Program-made: the position numbers and the translations under genes
Notes under the pieces: generated by a model
Told to the model about the DNA's origin: nothing
The model's input: only the letters and a program-made list of their open reading frames with translations
The model's database searches: none
From: Chthonomonadia bacterium
GTDB taxonomy: Bacteria; Armatimonadota; HRBIN16
Length of the DNA stretch: 64,000 nt
Direction: 5' to 3'
NCBI GenBank assembly: GCA_013314755.1
Contig: JABUFA010000001.1
Location: forward strand, 211,594-275,593
Shown: positions 1 through 8,317 of the stretch, in pieces
Numbering within the stretch: the first letter of the stretch is position 1
Layout: the number at the start of each line of letters is the position of its first letter

Positions 1-1355
1 CGATTGACCGGGTGTTCACGCTGGCGGGGGCGGGCACGGTGGTGACCGGTACGCTGGTCAGCGGCAGGGTGCGCGTGGGGGATGCGGTGGAGATTCTGCC
101 GCCGGGTCTGCAATCCCGGGCGCGACAGATACAGGTGCACGGGCGCAGGGTGGAAGAGGCGGTAGCGGGCAGTCGGGTCGCCATCAACCTGCCGGGCGTT
201 GAAAAATCGCAGGTAGAACGCGGGATGGTGTGCACGCCGCCCGGGCTTTTCCGCCCGACGCAGGCTTTTGACGCGCAGGTTACCCTGCTTCCCGACGCGG
301 CGAAAGGGCTGACACAGCGGGCGCGAATACGAGTGTATCTGGGCACGGCAGAGGTGATTGGACGATTGTCCCTGCTGGACAGCGAGCGACTGGACGCCGG
401 CTCACAGGGGATGGTGCAGATAAGGCTGGAGAAGCCGCTGGTCGCGGCACGAGGCGACCGCTTCGTCATTCGTACCTATTCGCCCATGTTCACCATCGGC
501 GGGGGCATCGTGCTGGAGCCTCACGCACCGCGCCACCGGCGATTTGACCCTGCGGTGCTAGAACGCCTGCACTCATTGCTGAAGGGTGACCCGGCGCAAA
601 AGGTGCTGGCGATACTGGCGCAGTCCCCTGCCGGTCTGGACGAAGCGGAGCTTGCCCGTCGCGCCGAGACCGCTTCTCACCATCTTGCCACCTTGCTTCA
701 GCAGCTGGAGCGAGAAGGGCGTGCTGTGCGCGTGGGCGATGTATGGTTTGCGCGCACTGTACTGCAGGACCTGCAGGAGCGAACAAAGCAGACTCTTCAA
801 CGTTACCATCAACAGAACCCCCTGCGTGCGGGAATGCCCCGCGAGGAACTGCGCTCCACCGTAGCGAAGGGGCTGTCGCCGCGCCTGTTTGAGGCGTTGC
901 TGACACGCTGGCAGGAGGAAGGTGCGATTGCCCTGCAGGGGGCGATCGTGCGGCTGGCGGATTTTACCATTCGCCTCAACGAGCGTCAACAGCGTCTGGC
1001 GGAGCGCGTCGCACAGGCGATTCGCGAGGGGAAGGCAACCCCGCCACCGGTTTCCATCATCGCCCAGCAGGTAGGTGCGCCGCCCGATGCGGTGAGAGCA
1101 ATGATACAGGTGCTGGTGGAGATGGGAGAACTGGTGCGGCTGGAGGAGGACCTGTTCTTCCACCGGGAGGTGCTGGAGGAGCTGGCGGAGCTGGTGCGCC
1201 GGGCGATTCGGGAAAAGGGTTCGCTGAGCGTTGGAGAGTTTCGCGACCTTACCGGCTCCAGCCGCAAGTTTGCAGTGCCCCTGTTAGAGTATTTTGACAG
1301 CATCCACCTGACGCGCAGGGTAGGGGATGTGCGCGTGCTGGCAGAAGGGGGCTAA
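1..1355 (+). CDS. selB: SelB, selenocysteine-specific elongation factor (5' end cut off by the window)
   Basis: SelB is the GTPase that carries Sec-tRNA to UGA codons marked by a SECIS hairpin. The frame is open from base 3 (IDRVFTLAGAG...) with no start, so the G domain lies outside the window. What remains (about 450 residues) begins at the G-domain/domain II junction ('GTVVTGTL'). Domains II and III follow, including 'RGDRFVIRTYSPMFTIGGG' near residue 150, which is typical of SelB. The last roughly 250 residues look like the tandem winged-helix domains that bind the SECIS RNA. The stop overlaps the convergent fmdB-like gene by four bases. SelB implies a selenocysteine pathway; selA, selD and tRNA-Sec are not in this window. 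Confidence 0.93.
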   Translation, partial: IDRVFTLAGAGTVVTGTLVSGRVRVGDAVEILPPGLQSRARQIQVHGRRVEEAVAGSRVAINLPGVEKSQVERGMVCTPPGLFRPTQAFDAQVTLLPDAAKGLTQRARIRVYLGTAEVIGRLSLLDSERLDAGSQGMVQIRLEKPLVAARGDRFVIRTYSPMFTIGGGIVLEPHAPRHRRFDPAVLERLHSLLKGDPAQKVLAILAQSPAGLDEAELARRAETASHHLATLLQQLEREGRAVRVGDVWFARTVLQDLQERTKQTLQRYHQQNPLRAGMPREELRSTVAKGLSPRLFEALLTRWQEEGAIALQGAIVRLADFTIRLNERQQRLAERVAQAIREGKATPPPVSIIAQQVGAPPDAVRAMIQVLVEMGELVRLEEDLFFHREVLEELAELVRRAIREKGSLSVGEFRDLTGSSRKFAVPLLEYFDSIHLTRRVGDVRVLAEGG

Positions 1356-1720
1356 ACCAGGTCATCGCCTGCGCCGTCGCCCTCTCCGCCCTCGTCGCCC
1401 TCACCGGTGGCGGCTTTCTTCTCTTCCTCTACCAGCAGTTCGTCGAACTCGTCGGCGAAGTCCTCGCCCAGCTCCTTGCCCATCTCCTTCACCCAGCGAC
1501 GCATCGTCTTTGGGTCCTCGGGGTCACCGATTTTGTCGGGGTCCAGCATGTCGTCGATGATGTCGTCCTCGTTGCGCAAGCGGGCGAAGCGGGAAATCAA
1601 CCGGGTGGCATCGGTACTTCCACAACGCGGACATTGCAGGGGGTCATCCTGCGCAATCACACCCACCAGCACACTGAACCGCCTTCGGCAGGCATTACAT
1701 CGGTATTCATAGATGGGCAT
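1352..1720 (-). CDS. FmdB-like zinc-ribbon protein
   Basis: Small protein of 122 residues. The N-terminus 'MPIYEYRCNACRRRF' and a second Cys pair in 'LQCPRCGS' form the CxxC...CxxC zinc ribbon of the FmdB/CxxC_CxxC_SSSS family, annotated as putative regulators but of unproven function. The C-terminal half is highly acidic (Glu/Asp/Gly-rich tail) and probably disordered. A GGAGGTGA ribosome site lies nine bases before the ATG. The stop codon region overlaps the end of convergent selB. Confidence 0.8.
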   Translation of the reverse strand: MPIYEYRCNACRRRFSVLVGVIAQDDPLQCPRCGSTDATRLISRFARLRNEDDIIDDMLDPDKIGDPEDPKTMRRWVKEMGKELGEDFADEFDELLVEEEKKAATGEGDEGGEGDGAGDDLV

Positions 1721-1757
1721 GGACGATGCTCACCTCCCCGATAGTGTTTGCAGAAGC

Positions 1758-1786
1758 ATTATACCCTTCCCGTCCTTATTGTGCCA
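1758..1786 (-). promoter_or_regulatory. putative promoter of the FmdB-like gene
   Basis: On the minus strand a perfect TATAAT (1758-1763) sits 17 bases from a poor -35 (TGGCAC, 1781-1786). It lies between the end of the upstream membrane-protein gene and the fmdB-like start, about 38 bases before the ATG. Confidence 0.4.
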
Positions 1787-1788
1787 TA

Positions 1789-3771
1789 TCATATCCAGAA
1801 AATCTGGTTGCCCTTCGCTCCGCTGAAGTAGTCCATTACCAGCCAGAAGCCGTTGCAGGTGTACTGTCCCACAATCAGCCCTAGGAAGAAGGGCAGGGAC
1901 GCCCGGAACCAGCGTAGTCCGCCAAAGCGCAGGATGAGAAACTTCAGCAGCCAGGCGATGAAACAGGTCAGCCACAGCTCGTCCATAATCCACGTACTGC
2001 CTACGCAGAAGCCGACGGGGTGAAAGGGCCATCCCACGAACCGCTGGCGCATGGCGCTGAGGAATCCCATTACCGCCGCGCCGAAGCCGGTCAGCAACCA
2101 GCCGGTGATGCTGGGTTCGGATGGGTTGTTTATCTTGCCTGCCACCCACTTGTACGGGAACTGCGGACCGTCAATAAAGAACCATCTGTTCAGGTTGACG
2201 CCGCCTATTTGATAGGCAAGTACCAGCGTCATCCAGACTGACGCCACGATGCTGGCCACAATCGCCAGAGTCATTGCCCAGAACAGCGGGCGTGAACGTA
2301 CCCCTGTACGCTCGGCGAGGCACAGGCTATGGATGCTGGAAGCCATGACCGTCGTGCGGATGTCGGCAGAGTAGACCCACGTCAGCCCCAGCGCGGTAAG
2401 TCCTCGTGCCCCGAAAGGCACACTGCCGAATGCCGCCACTGTGAACACGGGAGCTATCATCGCCGCCACCGCCTCTGCCAGCCCTGTTTCCGCCACCACC
2501 CGCGTCAAACCGAAAAACAGCACCATCATGAACAGCAGGTAAAGCCACGTTCCCCACCACGACAGCCCCGACCACCATATCCACACGCCCATCACCAGCA
2601 AGCCCAGCAGTGCGCCCCAGAAGGCGACGGGATAGCTCAGCATTTCACTGCTGTCGTCCACATCCCTACCCCTGCCGATCGACTTCCTCAACACATCGCT
2701 CAGGTGTGCCCGCGCCGCCCATAACCCTGTCACCACCAGCATCAGCATCGCGCCCATGCCCAGATACTTGTAGGGAATGTAAGGCGTGCCGTAAGCTCCG
2801 CCGAGGTCTTCATGTATCTCCACGCCGTAGATATTCAGATAACCTCGCACCACCATAAACAAGAGGTTGAAGAACCACAGGCTGAACAGCGCGTCCAGGT
2901 TGGCGAGGTAGAAGAAGCCGACCATGGGGAAGCTGAAACGCAGGCTCCAGCTTACCGTTTCACGAAAAAGGGGCACATACACATTGAGCTTCGGCGCGGG
3001 CACGGAGGGCGCGTAGTTGTGCAGGGCAATCAAACTGCCCACCGCAAACGGCAGGGCGAATCCCAGCCAGAACAACGGCTTGCGCAGGAGGGGCGACTGC
3101 TCGTTCACCATCTCCAGCGGTAACTGTGTGACCGGAAACGCCAGACGCTCGCGCTCCATCCACTGGCGGCGGAATATCACCATCACACAAATCATCACGA
3201 AATAGAGGGCGAGAATGAGAGGCGCCCATGCCAGAAGGGGCGGTAACCACACCTGCCATGCTACCGACGCTCCGGGTTTGCCTTCGAAGAAGAGGCGTAT
3301 CGCCTCCCTGTCGCGCGGCACCAGTGAGGGGTTCAGATGAGGATGGATCAAACGCTCCCAGCCGTTTGCCGGGTTTGCAAAGTAGGTTACCGCTCCCAGC
3401 ACGGGCAGGATTTGCGCTGTCAGCCCCAGGGTGGGCACCACACAGGCGACAATCATCATGGTGTAAACAACGATGAGCTCGGCGGGCTGAAGCGCTGTAC
3501 GGGGGCTGAGGCGTTTCCATACCCTGTTGACTATCGCTACCAGCACAAAGAAGAGGAATACCGCCGCCGGCGTGCTGTAGTCCAGGGTCATATAAGAACC
3601 CTGAATCACATACAATCCATAGGGGTCCAGCGCGGCGATAAGCAGGGACGCCAGGAGACCAATCAGCACCGCTCGCAGACTGAAATGGCGCTCACGTTTC
3701 TCACGTCCCGGCGTGAACAATGAGATGTCCCCCAACGTGTTCAGTTTGCTTGTTGTTCTGGCAGGTTTCAC
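1789..3771 (-). CDS. polytopic membrane protein, DUF6785-type
   Basis: 660 residues with about 12-14 hydrophobic segments, the first just after a basic N-terminal tail (residues 35-55). The conserved look ('YGLYVIQGSYMTLDYSTPAAVFLFFVLV' region, 'PAELIVVYTMM', 'AYGTPYIPYKYLGMGAML') is that of the DUF6785/DUF6784 integral membrane proteins common in Armatimonadota and Planctomycetes; they resemble oligopeptide-transporter-like proteins but their function is unknown. The start is a GTG with a weak ribosome site, so the true start may be a little downstream. The gene stands alone, followed by the fmdB-like gene. Confidence 0.72.
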   Translation of the reverse strand: MKPARTTSKLNTLGDISLFTPGREKRERHFSLRAVLIGLLASLLIAALDPYGLYVIQGSYMTLDYSTPAAVFLFFVLVAIVNRVWKRLSPRTALQPAELIVVYTMMIVACVVPTLGLTAQILPVLGAVTYFANPANGWERLIHPHLNPSLVPRDREAIRLFFEGKPGASVAWQVWLPPLLAWAPLILALYFVMICVMVIFRRQWMERERLAFPVTQLPLEMVNEQSPLLRKPLFWLGFALPFAVGSLIALHNYAPSVPAPKLNVYVPLFRETVSWSLRFSFPMVGFFYLANLDALFSLWFFNLLFMVVRGYLNIYGVEIHEDLGGAYGTPYIPYKYLGMGAMLMLVVTGLWAARAHLSDVLRKSIGRGRDVDDSSEMLSYPVAFWGALLGLLVMGVWIWWSGLSWWGTWLYLLFMMVLFFGLTRVVAETGLAEAVAAMIAPVFTVAAFGSVPFGARGLTALGLTWVYSADIRTTVMASSIHSLCLAERTGVRSRPLFWAMTLAIVASIVASVWMTLVLAYQIGGVNLNRWFFIDGPQFPYKWVAGKINNPSEPSITGWLLTGFGAAVMGFLSAMRQRFVGWPFHPVGFCVGSTWIMDELWLTCFIAWLLKFLILRFGGLRWFRASLPFFLGLIVGQYTCNGFWLVMDYFSGAKGNQIFWI

Positions 3772-3802
3772 TGTATAGATTCGCTGGATAGGGGGGATAA
3801 TT

Positions 3803-3830
3803 CCTATAGCTACCCCGATGCTGGTTTCAA
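3803..3830 (-). promoter_or_regulatory. possible promoter of the DUF6785-type gene
   Basis: Minus-strand TTGAAA (3825-3830) and TATAGG (3803-3808) with a 16-base spacer, ending about 32 bases upstream of the GTG start. Only a moderate match; nothing better is visible. Confidence 0.3.
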
Positions 3831-3894
3831 CCGCTTCCTTCCACCGCCCCGAGCACCGTCGAAAAGTTTCAATCGCAACCCTCTTTGCTAGCGC

Positions 3895-4160
3895 TCAGCA
3901 CAGCAGGAAGGAGGATACTATTCATCGCCATGAACATTTCTTTTTGTTATTCTGAGCCATGCAAAGGATGGCCCATACCTCACAACAATTGCCCGCATGT
4001 CATTCTGGACGGAGCGAAGAATCCCAGAGATGCCTCACTATGGCTCAGCATAACAATAAGAACGAACTGTTTCGCTGACGCTCAGTATAACAAGGATGAT
4101 GTCATTCTTTTGCTGTTTTTTGTCACCCTGAGCGTCAGCGAAGGGTCTCAGATATAAAAC
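3895..4160. repeat. dispersed 'CTGAGCGTCAGCGAA' intergenic repeat patch
   Basis: This gap (3772-4206) holds no convincing gene. It contains low-complexity text with a perfect 15-base inverted repeat: TTCGCTGACGCTCAG at 4071-4085 and CTGAGCGTCAGCGAA at 4128-4142, with a T-rich 42-base centre. Related phrases (CATTCTGAGCC, GTCATTCTGGACGGAGCGAAGAATC) lie at 3950-4025. This type of sequence is widely scattered between genes in many bacteria. An open frame on the plus strand (3885-4157) is composed of the repeat itself. Confidence 0.6.
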
Positions 4161-4206
4161 TGCTCTCAAGATCATCCATTCAACCGAAATAAGAAATACC
4201 GCGCGC

Positions 4207-4509
4207 CTAACGCCCCTGTGCCATGTTTCCACTCCCTCCACTCGGCGGCACGTATACTGGCGGCATTCCCGGTGCAGGCGAGACCCATCCGCCCTGTGGC
4301 AACCGCTGTTGCAGCTCCTGCTGTTTCTGCTGCCACGCCTGCTCCTGACTGATGCGCTTTTGTGGAATTACCGGCGTGATGAAATGATGCACAAGGAACA
4401 GGATGAAGACCAGCAGGGCTACCCCTGCCAGCACAGCGACGCCTGGGCTGATTTCCCTGTGCCATCCCGAGTCGGGCTGTCTGCTTCCTCGATGAATTGT
4501 CTGAGGCAT
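4207..4509 (-). CDS. small single-span membrane protein next to the stand-alone pseudopilin
   Basis: About 100 residues from the ATG at 4509, chosen because AGGAGGT lies seven to ten bases upstream; a longer frame to 4572 has no such site. After a polar, basic N-terminus comes one hydrophobic segment (about residues 24-45, 'GVAVLAGVALLVFILFLV'). A Gln-rich stretch (QEQAWQQKQQELQQ) and a Pro/Gly-rich tail follow. It begins about 60 bases after the prepilin gene and probably shares its transcript. I do not recognise the family. Confidence 0.65.
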   Translation of the reverse strand: MPQTIHRGSRQPDSGWHREISPGVAVLAGVALLVFILFLVHHFITPVIPQKRISQEQAWQQKQQELQQRLPQGGWVSPAPGMPPVYVPPSGGSGNMAQGR

Positions 4510-4572
4510 CGGATACACCTCCTGGTTTGAAGAGGGTGCTCCCCCTCGCGCGGAGGGAGAGCACCTGCGCAT

Positions 4573-5559
4573 TTAATCAGACGAGGCGGTATGCTGACGC
4601 ATATAGGTATCCCGCTGGAACTTCACATGCCCGTCCGCAAAGATGTAGTTCGCCCCACCGTTGTGCGGATGCATGGCGCGGTCGTTGGAGCGCTGCACGG
4701 GCATAACCGTACCGTCCTCGTTCACCTGACCGTTTTCCATCACCCAGAAGTTGGGGTCGGTCTTGGCACGCTTCAGCGGGCGGTTGGGGTGATAACCCGC
4801 GGGGAAGCCACCTTCCGCCGGATACGCCGTCGCCATCTTCGCAAGGATAGTGGCACGGTCGCCGGGGTAGGAGCTCAGGTCACAGCACTCGGCGAACATG
4901 GGTCCCGCGCCCAGCACTCCTTCCATGAACACGATAGAATCCGCCGGGTGGGTCAGTCGAGCGAGCTGAGCGCCCTTTGCACAGCCCCAACCCCAGCCCT
5001 GGCAGCCGGGGTCCTGTCCGCACAGGAAGTCCGCTCCGCCTCCAGCCGCCGCTGCGGCGCTCTCCGGGTTGATGGGGTCGGCGTTAATGTTACTCTGGTT
5101 GATAGCATAGGTCAGCGAACCCCACCCGCTCTCACCACCAACAGCGGGAATGAGCGAATCTCCCGTGGGGCAGGTGAACACCCCGCGGTTGCCCTTCGAG
5201 ATGGGGGCGCCGGAGGCATCGTAGTTCGCCGCGCGTCCCGACTTCACGTAGGGATAGATGAGGTCAGGCCAGTACTGTCCCCACGGCGTGCCGGTGTAAG
5301 GTGCACGGAAGTTCGGGTCTACCACCGGGAAGCATCCCAGCCTCAGGTTGCTCTTGACCCACATGGGACACCCGGTCTCGTCGTAGTCCTGCGCGTACAT
5401 TGCCCAGGCAGTTCCGATGTTCTTCATGTTGCTGGTGCAGGTTGCCTGGCGCGCCTTTTCCCGAGCCTGGGCGAACACGGGGAGCAGAATCGCCGCCAGA
5501 ATCGCGATAATCGCGATAACCACCAGCAACTCAATCAGTGTGAAAGCCTTGCGAGACAT
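4573..5559 (-). CDS. prepilin-like protein, DUF1559-type (stand-alone pseudopilin)
   Basis: 328 residues. The N-terminus '[26 protein letters not shown]' is a classic short type IV prepilin leader plus hydrophobic helix, with Ala rather than Gly before the FTLIE motif and Glu at position 5 of the mature chain. '[15 protein letters not shown]' and the C-terminal '[11 protein letters not shown]' are typical of the DUF1559/H-X9-DG prepilins abundant in Planctomycetes and Armatimonadota. The ribosome site AGGAGGTG lies just upstream. It would need the prepilin peptidase encoded at 55.2-56.2 kb or an equivalent. It is separate from the main pilus operon and lies 95 bases downstream of the GntR-LacI gene on the same strand. 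Confidence 0.9.
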   Translation of the reverse strand: MSRKAFTLIELLVVIAIIAILAAILLPVFAQAREKARQATCTSNMKNIGTAWAMYAQDYDETGCPMWVKSNLRLGCFPVVDPNFRAPYTGTPWGQYWPDLIYPYVKSGRAANYDASGAPISKGNRGVFTCPTGDSLIPAVGGESGWGSLTYAINQSNINADPINPESAAAAAGGGADFLCGQDPGCQGWGWGCAKGAQLARLTHPADSIVFMEGVLGAGPMFAECCDLSSYPGDRATILAKMATAYPAEGGFPAGYHPNRPLKRAKTDPNFWVMENGQVNEDGTVMPVQRSNDRAMHPHNGGANYIFADGHVKFQRDTYMRQHTASSD

Positions 5560-5654
5560 GCTCCTGACACCTCCTGGTAAAGTTTTGGAATGACTTCAAG
5601 GTTTCAGAGTGCACAGCATGACACGAATAGATGGCAAAAGATATGCTTGTTTGA

Positions 5655-6788
5655 CTAACCACCTCCTTTCAACGGTGATGCAGTTATCGCTGTCTGGACT
5701 ATCGCCGTTAACGCAACAGTGGAAGCGCGAATATGCAGGTCTACCGGCAGCACCACATGTTGCGCAGGCTGTTCAGGATTGCGAATGCGACGCACCAGCA
5801 ACCGTACCGCCTCCGCGCCCATGCGCAGGGACTGCTGTTTGACCGTGGTCAGGCTGGGACTGACCAGTTCGGAAAGCTCGATGCCGTCGTAGCCTATCAG
5901 AGCCATCTCTTCCGGCACGGCGATACCCCTCTCACGCAAATATCTCAACGCACCGACGGCAAGCAGGTCGTTCATTGCAAACAGGGCGGTCGGAGGGTTG
6001 GGCAGTTTAAGCAGCGCCTCCGTTTGTACCCTTCCCTGGTACAGATACTCGTCCCAGCCATCGCGCCGCTTGCCGATAGCATGTGCTATCAGCTCGGGGT
6101 CAAACGGCACACCGAACTCTTCAAGAGCCTGTTGATACCCTCGCAGCCTTTCGGTGCAGGTAGTGGCTTTTCGCGCGGAAATCACCCCAATCCTGCGGTG
6201 TCCGAGCTCCAGCAGATAGCGTGTGGCAAGGTATCCTCCCTGCACATTGTCAGAGGTCACCCTGTCCACATTGAACTCGGGCAGGTAGCGGTCGATAAAC
6301 ACGAACGGAACGCCCCGCACCAGCAGTTGTCCGTAGTGTACATGGTTCTGGTTCCCCGTTGCCGGCGCGATGATGAAACCGGCTACGTGCGACTGTAATT
6401 CCAGCAGGCACTGACGTTCCTTTTCGGCGTCGTTGTCGGTGGAGCGCACCAGCAGTTTGTAGCCGTGCGCTGCCGCCTCCTGTTCCGCCCCCCGGATCAG
6501 CTTGCCAAAGAAGTCCAGCTGCACATCCAGCGCAAGCAGGGCAATCAGCTTCGGCGAAGCGGACGGCTGGTCGCTGTGTCGCACGAAGGTGCCTTTTGCC
6601 GGGATGCGTACTACCAGTCCCTCCCGCTGGAGCAGTGCCAGGGCGTGGCGCACTGTCACCCGGCTTACTCCGAAACGGTGCATCAGTTCTGTTTCCGTAG
6701 GCAGTTGTGCACCGGGCGGATAGTGTCCGCTCACAATGTCTGCTTTTAGCGTATGGTAGATTTGTCGGTACAGTGTCGGATCGTCCAT
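5655..6788 (-). CDS. GntR-LacI chimeric transcription regulator (AraR-like)
   Basis: 377 residues from the ATG at 6788, preferred over the one at 6824 because a GAGG site precedes it and the longer start would fall in the operator. Residues 1-75 are a GntR winged helix ('LYRQIYHTLKADIVSG', 'SRVTVRHALALLQREG', 'IPAKGTFV'). Residues 85-365 are a periplasmic-binding-protein-like sensor of the LacI/GalR type ('HRRIGVISA', 'PPTALFAMNDLLAVGALRYL', 'IGYDGIELSELVSPSLTTV'). This architecture is that of AraR-type repressors that bind a sugar effector. It probably represses itself through the tandem repeat at 6806-6825. The effector is not deducible; nearby carbohydrate genes fit a sugar. Confidence 0.9.
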   Translation of the reverse strand: MDDPTLYRQIYHTLKADIVSGHYPPGAQLPTETELMHRFGVSRVTVRHALALLQREGLVVRIPAKGTFVRHSDQPSASPKLIALLALDVQLDFFGKLIRGAEQEAAAHGYKLLVRSTDNDAEKERQCLLELQSHVAGFIIAPATGNQNHVHYGQLLVRGVPFVFIDRYLPEFNVDRVTSDNVQGGYLATRYLLELGHRRIGVISARKATTCTERLRGYQQALEEFGVPFDPELIAHAIGKRRDGWDEYLYQGRVQTEALLKLPNPPTALFAMNDLLAVGALRYLRERGIAVPEEMALIGYDGIELSELVSPSLTTVKQQSLRMGAEAVRLLVRRIRNPEQPAQHVVLPVDLHIRASTVALTAIVQTAITASPLKGGG

Positions 6789-6805
6789 GTTTTCCTCATA
6801 ATAAT

Positions 6806-6825
6806 ATGATACATTATGATACATT
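6806..6825 (-). promoter_or_regulatory. tandem 10-base operator-like repeat upstream of the GntR-LacI gene
   Basis: Two exact head-to-tail copies of ATGATACATT (6806-6815 and 6816-6825) lie between the -10 box and the start codon of the regulator gene. A 10-base period puts both copies on the same DNA face. The position suggests autoregulation by blocking transcription initiation. Confidence 0.55.
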
Positions 6826-6836
6826 GCAGTACCTAT

Positions 6837-6866
6837 ATTCTACACCGGCTCGCGCACAAATGTCAA
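6837..6866 (-). promoter_or_regulatory. promoter of the GntR-LacI gene
   Basis: Minus-strand TTGACA (6861-6866), 18-base spacer and TAGAAT (6837-6842). Strong sigma-70 match about 50 bases upstream of the start codon; the ATGATACATT repeats lie just downstream of it. Confidence 0.75.
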
Positions 6867-6921
6867 GGGTTTAGGGGCGTTTTTTTGAAAAAAAATCGAG
6901 GCACATTCACTGGTAGGAGCC

Positions 6922-6950
6922 TTGACAATGCTGGAGGGTGGATGTAGAAT
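6922..6950 (+). promoter_or_regulatory. promoter of tRNA-Gly
   Basis: TTGACA (6922-6927), 17-base spacer and TAGAAT (6945-6950), 15 bases before the mature tRNA 5' end. It is divergent from the GntR-LacI promoter. Confidence 0.8.
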
Positions 6951-6965
6951 ATTATTGTAGAGTGA

Positions 6966-7040
6966 GCGGGAGTAGTTCAGCGGAAGAACGCCAGCTTCCC
7001 AAGCTGGATGTCGCGGGTTCGAGTCCCGTCTCCCGCTCCA
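6966..7040 (+). tRNA. tRNA-Gly (anticodon CCC)
   Basis: Complete cloverleaf. Acceptor stem GCGGGAG/CTCCCGC; anticodon stem CCAGC/GCTGG with loop TTCCCAA, so the anticodon is CCC and reads GGG glycine codons; T arm GCGGG-TTCGAGT-CCCGT. Discriminator T at 7037 and an encoded CCA at 7038-7040. Confidence 0.96.
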
Positions 7041-7134
7041 TGTTACTATATGTTGTGTCTATGCCCCTTTCTACCTCGCAAACTCCACTACATCTTGTGT
7101 TTCCAGACAGAAGCGGGTAAAGGAGACACAAGGT

Positions 7135-7149
7135 GAAGAACGCCAGCTT
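7135..7149 (+). repeat. 15-base copy of the tRNA-Gly D-arm/anticodon segment
   Basis: GAAGAACGCCAGCTT is identical to bases 6983-6997 inside tRNA-Gly, 152 bases upstream. The sequence before it (AGCGGGTAAAG) and after it (CGGGTTCTTG) also loosely echo the tRNA, so this may be the remnant of a partial tRNA duplication. The rest of the 7041-7186 gap shows no gene. Confidence 0.35.
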
Positions 7150-7181
7150 TCGGGTTCTTGACAGTATGAAGCTGCGGAACG

Positions 7182-7214
7182 AAAATCCCCTCTCCCAGAG
7201 CGTTGGAAGAGGGG
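7182..7214 (-). terminator. intrinsic terminator after ndk
   Basis: Reading the minus strand, CCCCTCTTCC, an eight-base loop and GGGAGAGGGG form a long GC stem (about nine pairs with one mismatch) followed by ATTTTC. It lies 34 bases downstream of the ndk stop. The arms resemble the GC-rich palindromes found elsewhere in this window. Confidence 0.65.
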
Positions 7215-7247
7215 AGGGGGGTAAGGGCTTTTGGCTCACCAGCAGGG

Positions 7248-7661
7248 CTAAAGCAGCTCATCCTCCCTGAACCACAGGGCGATTTCGCTCTCGGCGGTCT
7301 CGGGTGAGTCCGAACCGTGGATGATATTCATCTGCTTATCGCAGGTGAAGTCGCCGCGGATGGTGCCAGGCTGTGCCTGCAGAGGGTCTAACGCACCCAT
7401 CATGGTACGCACCAGCGGGATGGCGTTGGGTCCCTCAATCACCATCGCCACTACTGGTCCCGAGGTGATGAACTCCACCAGGTCGTTGTAGAACGGCTTT
7501 TCGCGGTGCACCGCGTAGTGTTTCTCTGCCAGCTCGCGTGACGGTACCAGCATCTTCAGCCCTACCAACCGCAGCCCACGCTGTTCAAACCGGCGGATGC
7601 ATTCTCCCACCAGTCCACGCTGAACGCCATCGGGCTTAATCATCACGAACGTTCTCTGCAT
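7248..7661 (-). CDS. ndk: nucleoside diphosphate kinase
   Basis: 137 residues, the normal bacterial length. It transfers the gamma phosphate from ATP to other nucleoside diphosphates through a phosphohistidine. The signature 'NIIHGSDS' places the catalytic His at residue 115; '[11 protein letters not shown]' (residues 7-17) and 'GDFTCDK' complete the nucleotide site. AGGAGG precedes the ATG. The gene starts 23 bases after hpf and is probably cotranscribed with it. Confidence 0.97.
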   Translation of the reverse strand: MQRTFVMIKPDGVQRGLVGECIRRFEQRGLRLVGLKMLVPSRELAEKHYAVHREKPFYNDLVEFITSGPVVAMVIEGPNAIPLVRTMMGALDPLQAQPGTIRGDFTCDKQMNIIHGSDSPETAESEIALWFREDELL

Positions 7662-7684
7662 AGAACCTCCTGATACTATTGACT

Positions 7685-8257
7685 CTACTCCTCGCCAATC
7701 AGAAGACCGTAAGTACCATCCTTGCGGCGATAGAGCACCTGCACGTTCTGGGTTTCCATGTCGAGAAAGACGTGGAAATCGTGCTGAAGCATTTCCATTT
7801 CCATCGCCGCCTCCTCCAGCGTGGAGGGCTTGAGGGTGAATCGCTTGATTCGGGCAATGCGGAAGGCAGGAAGCTCTTCGCTGGATTCGGCTGGCGCTTC
7901 TTCACCCACCGCCTCCAGCATCAACGTAATCTCTTCCTCATGCAGCATGTTCTCTCGTTCTCGCTTCGCCAGCGAGCGGAACCGTCTGCCTTTGAAACGC
8001 GCCAGCTGGGTCTCCAGCTTGTCCACCACCCGATCTACCGAGGCGCGCAGGTCACTCGTACTCTCTTCCGCCCGCAGAGTAAGCCCATCACCGTTCAGGG
8101 TAATCTCCACTGTGTGCCTGCCGCGGATTTCCTCATGCACCACCATAGCCGTGCGGAAGTTCTTGAAGTGACGCTCCAGTTTGCTGATCTTCTTCTCGAT
8201 GTACTCGCGTGCCGCTGCGGGAAGCGAACCTTCCATGTCACGATATTGCACTTGCAT
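7685..8257 (-). CDS. hpf: long-form ribosome hibernation promoting factor
   Basis: 190 residues from the ATG at 8257, which has GAGGGG seven bases upstream; an ATG five codons earlier has no ribosome site. Residues 1-100 are the ribosome-binding S30AE fold ('[16 protein letters not shown]', '[18 protein letters not shown]', '[17 protein letters not shown]'). A linker follows, then the C-terminal dimerisation domain of the long form ('[25 protein letters not shown]', '[26 protein letters not shown]'). The long form makes 100S ribosome dimers in resting cells. First gene of an hpf-ndk unit. Confidence 0.95.
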   Translation of the reverse strand: MQVQYRDMEGSLPAAAREYIEKKISKLERHFKNFRTAMVVHEEIRGRHTVEITLNGDGLTLRAEESTSDLRASVDRVVDKLETQLARFKGRRFRSLAKRERENMLHEEEITLMLEAVGEEAPAESSEELPAFRIARIKRFTLKPSTLEEAAMEMEMLQHDFHVFLDMETQNVQVLYRRKDGTYGLLIGEE

Positions 8258-8317
8258 GGCTGTGCCCCTCATCTGTCTATAATCTCAAGGCGAATCTGCC
8301 TTGTCCTTCCGTTTCTT

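Noticed and set aside
3825-3875. GTTTCAA phrases reminiscent of CRISPR repeats
   Set aside because: Only two short, non-identical occurrences with no regular spacing and no cas genes in the window. The hairpin repeats at 35.3 and 63.7 kb also lack unique spacers.
3885-4157. A 90-codon plus-strand frame
   Set aside because: The translated text 'FVTLSVSEGSQI' comes from a dispersed intergenic repeat; no ribosome site or family supports a gene.
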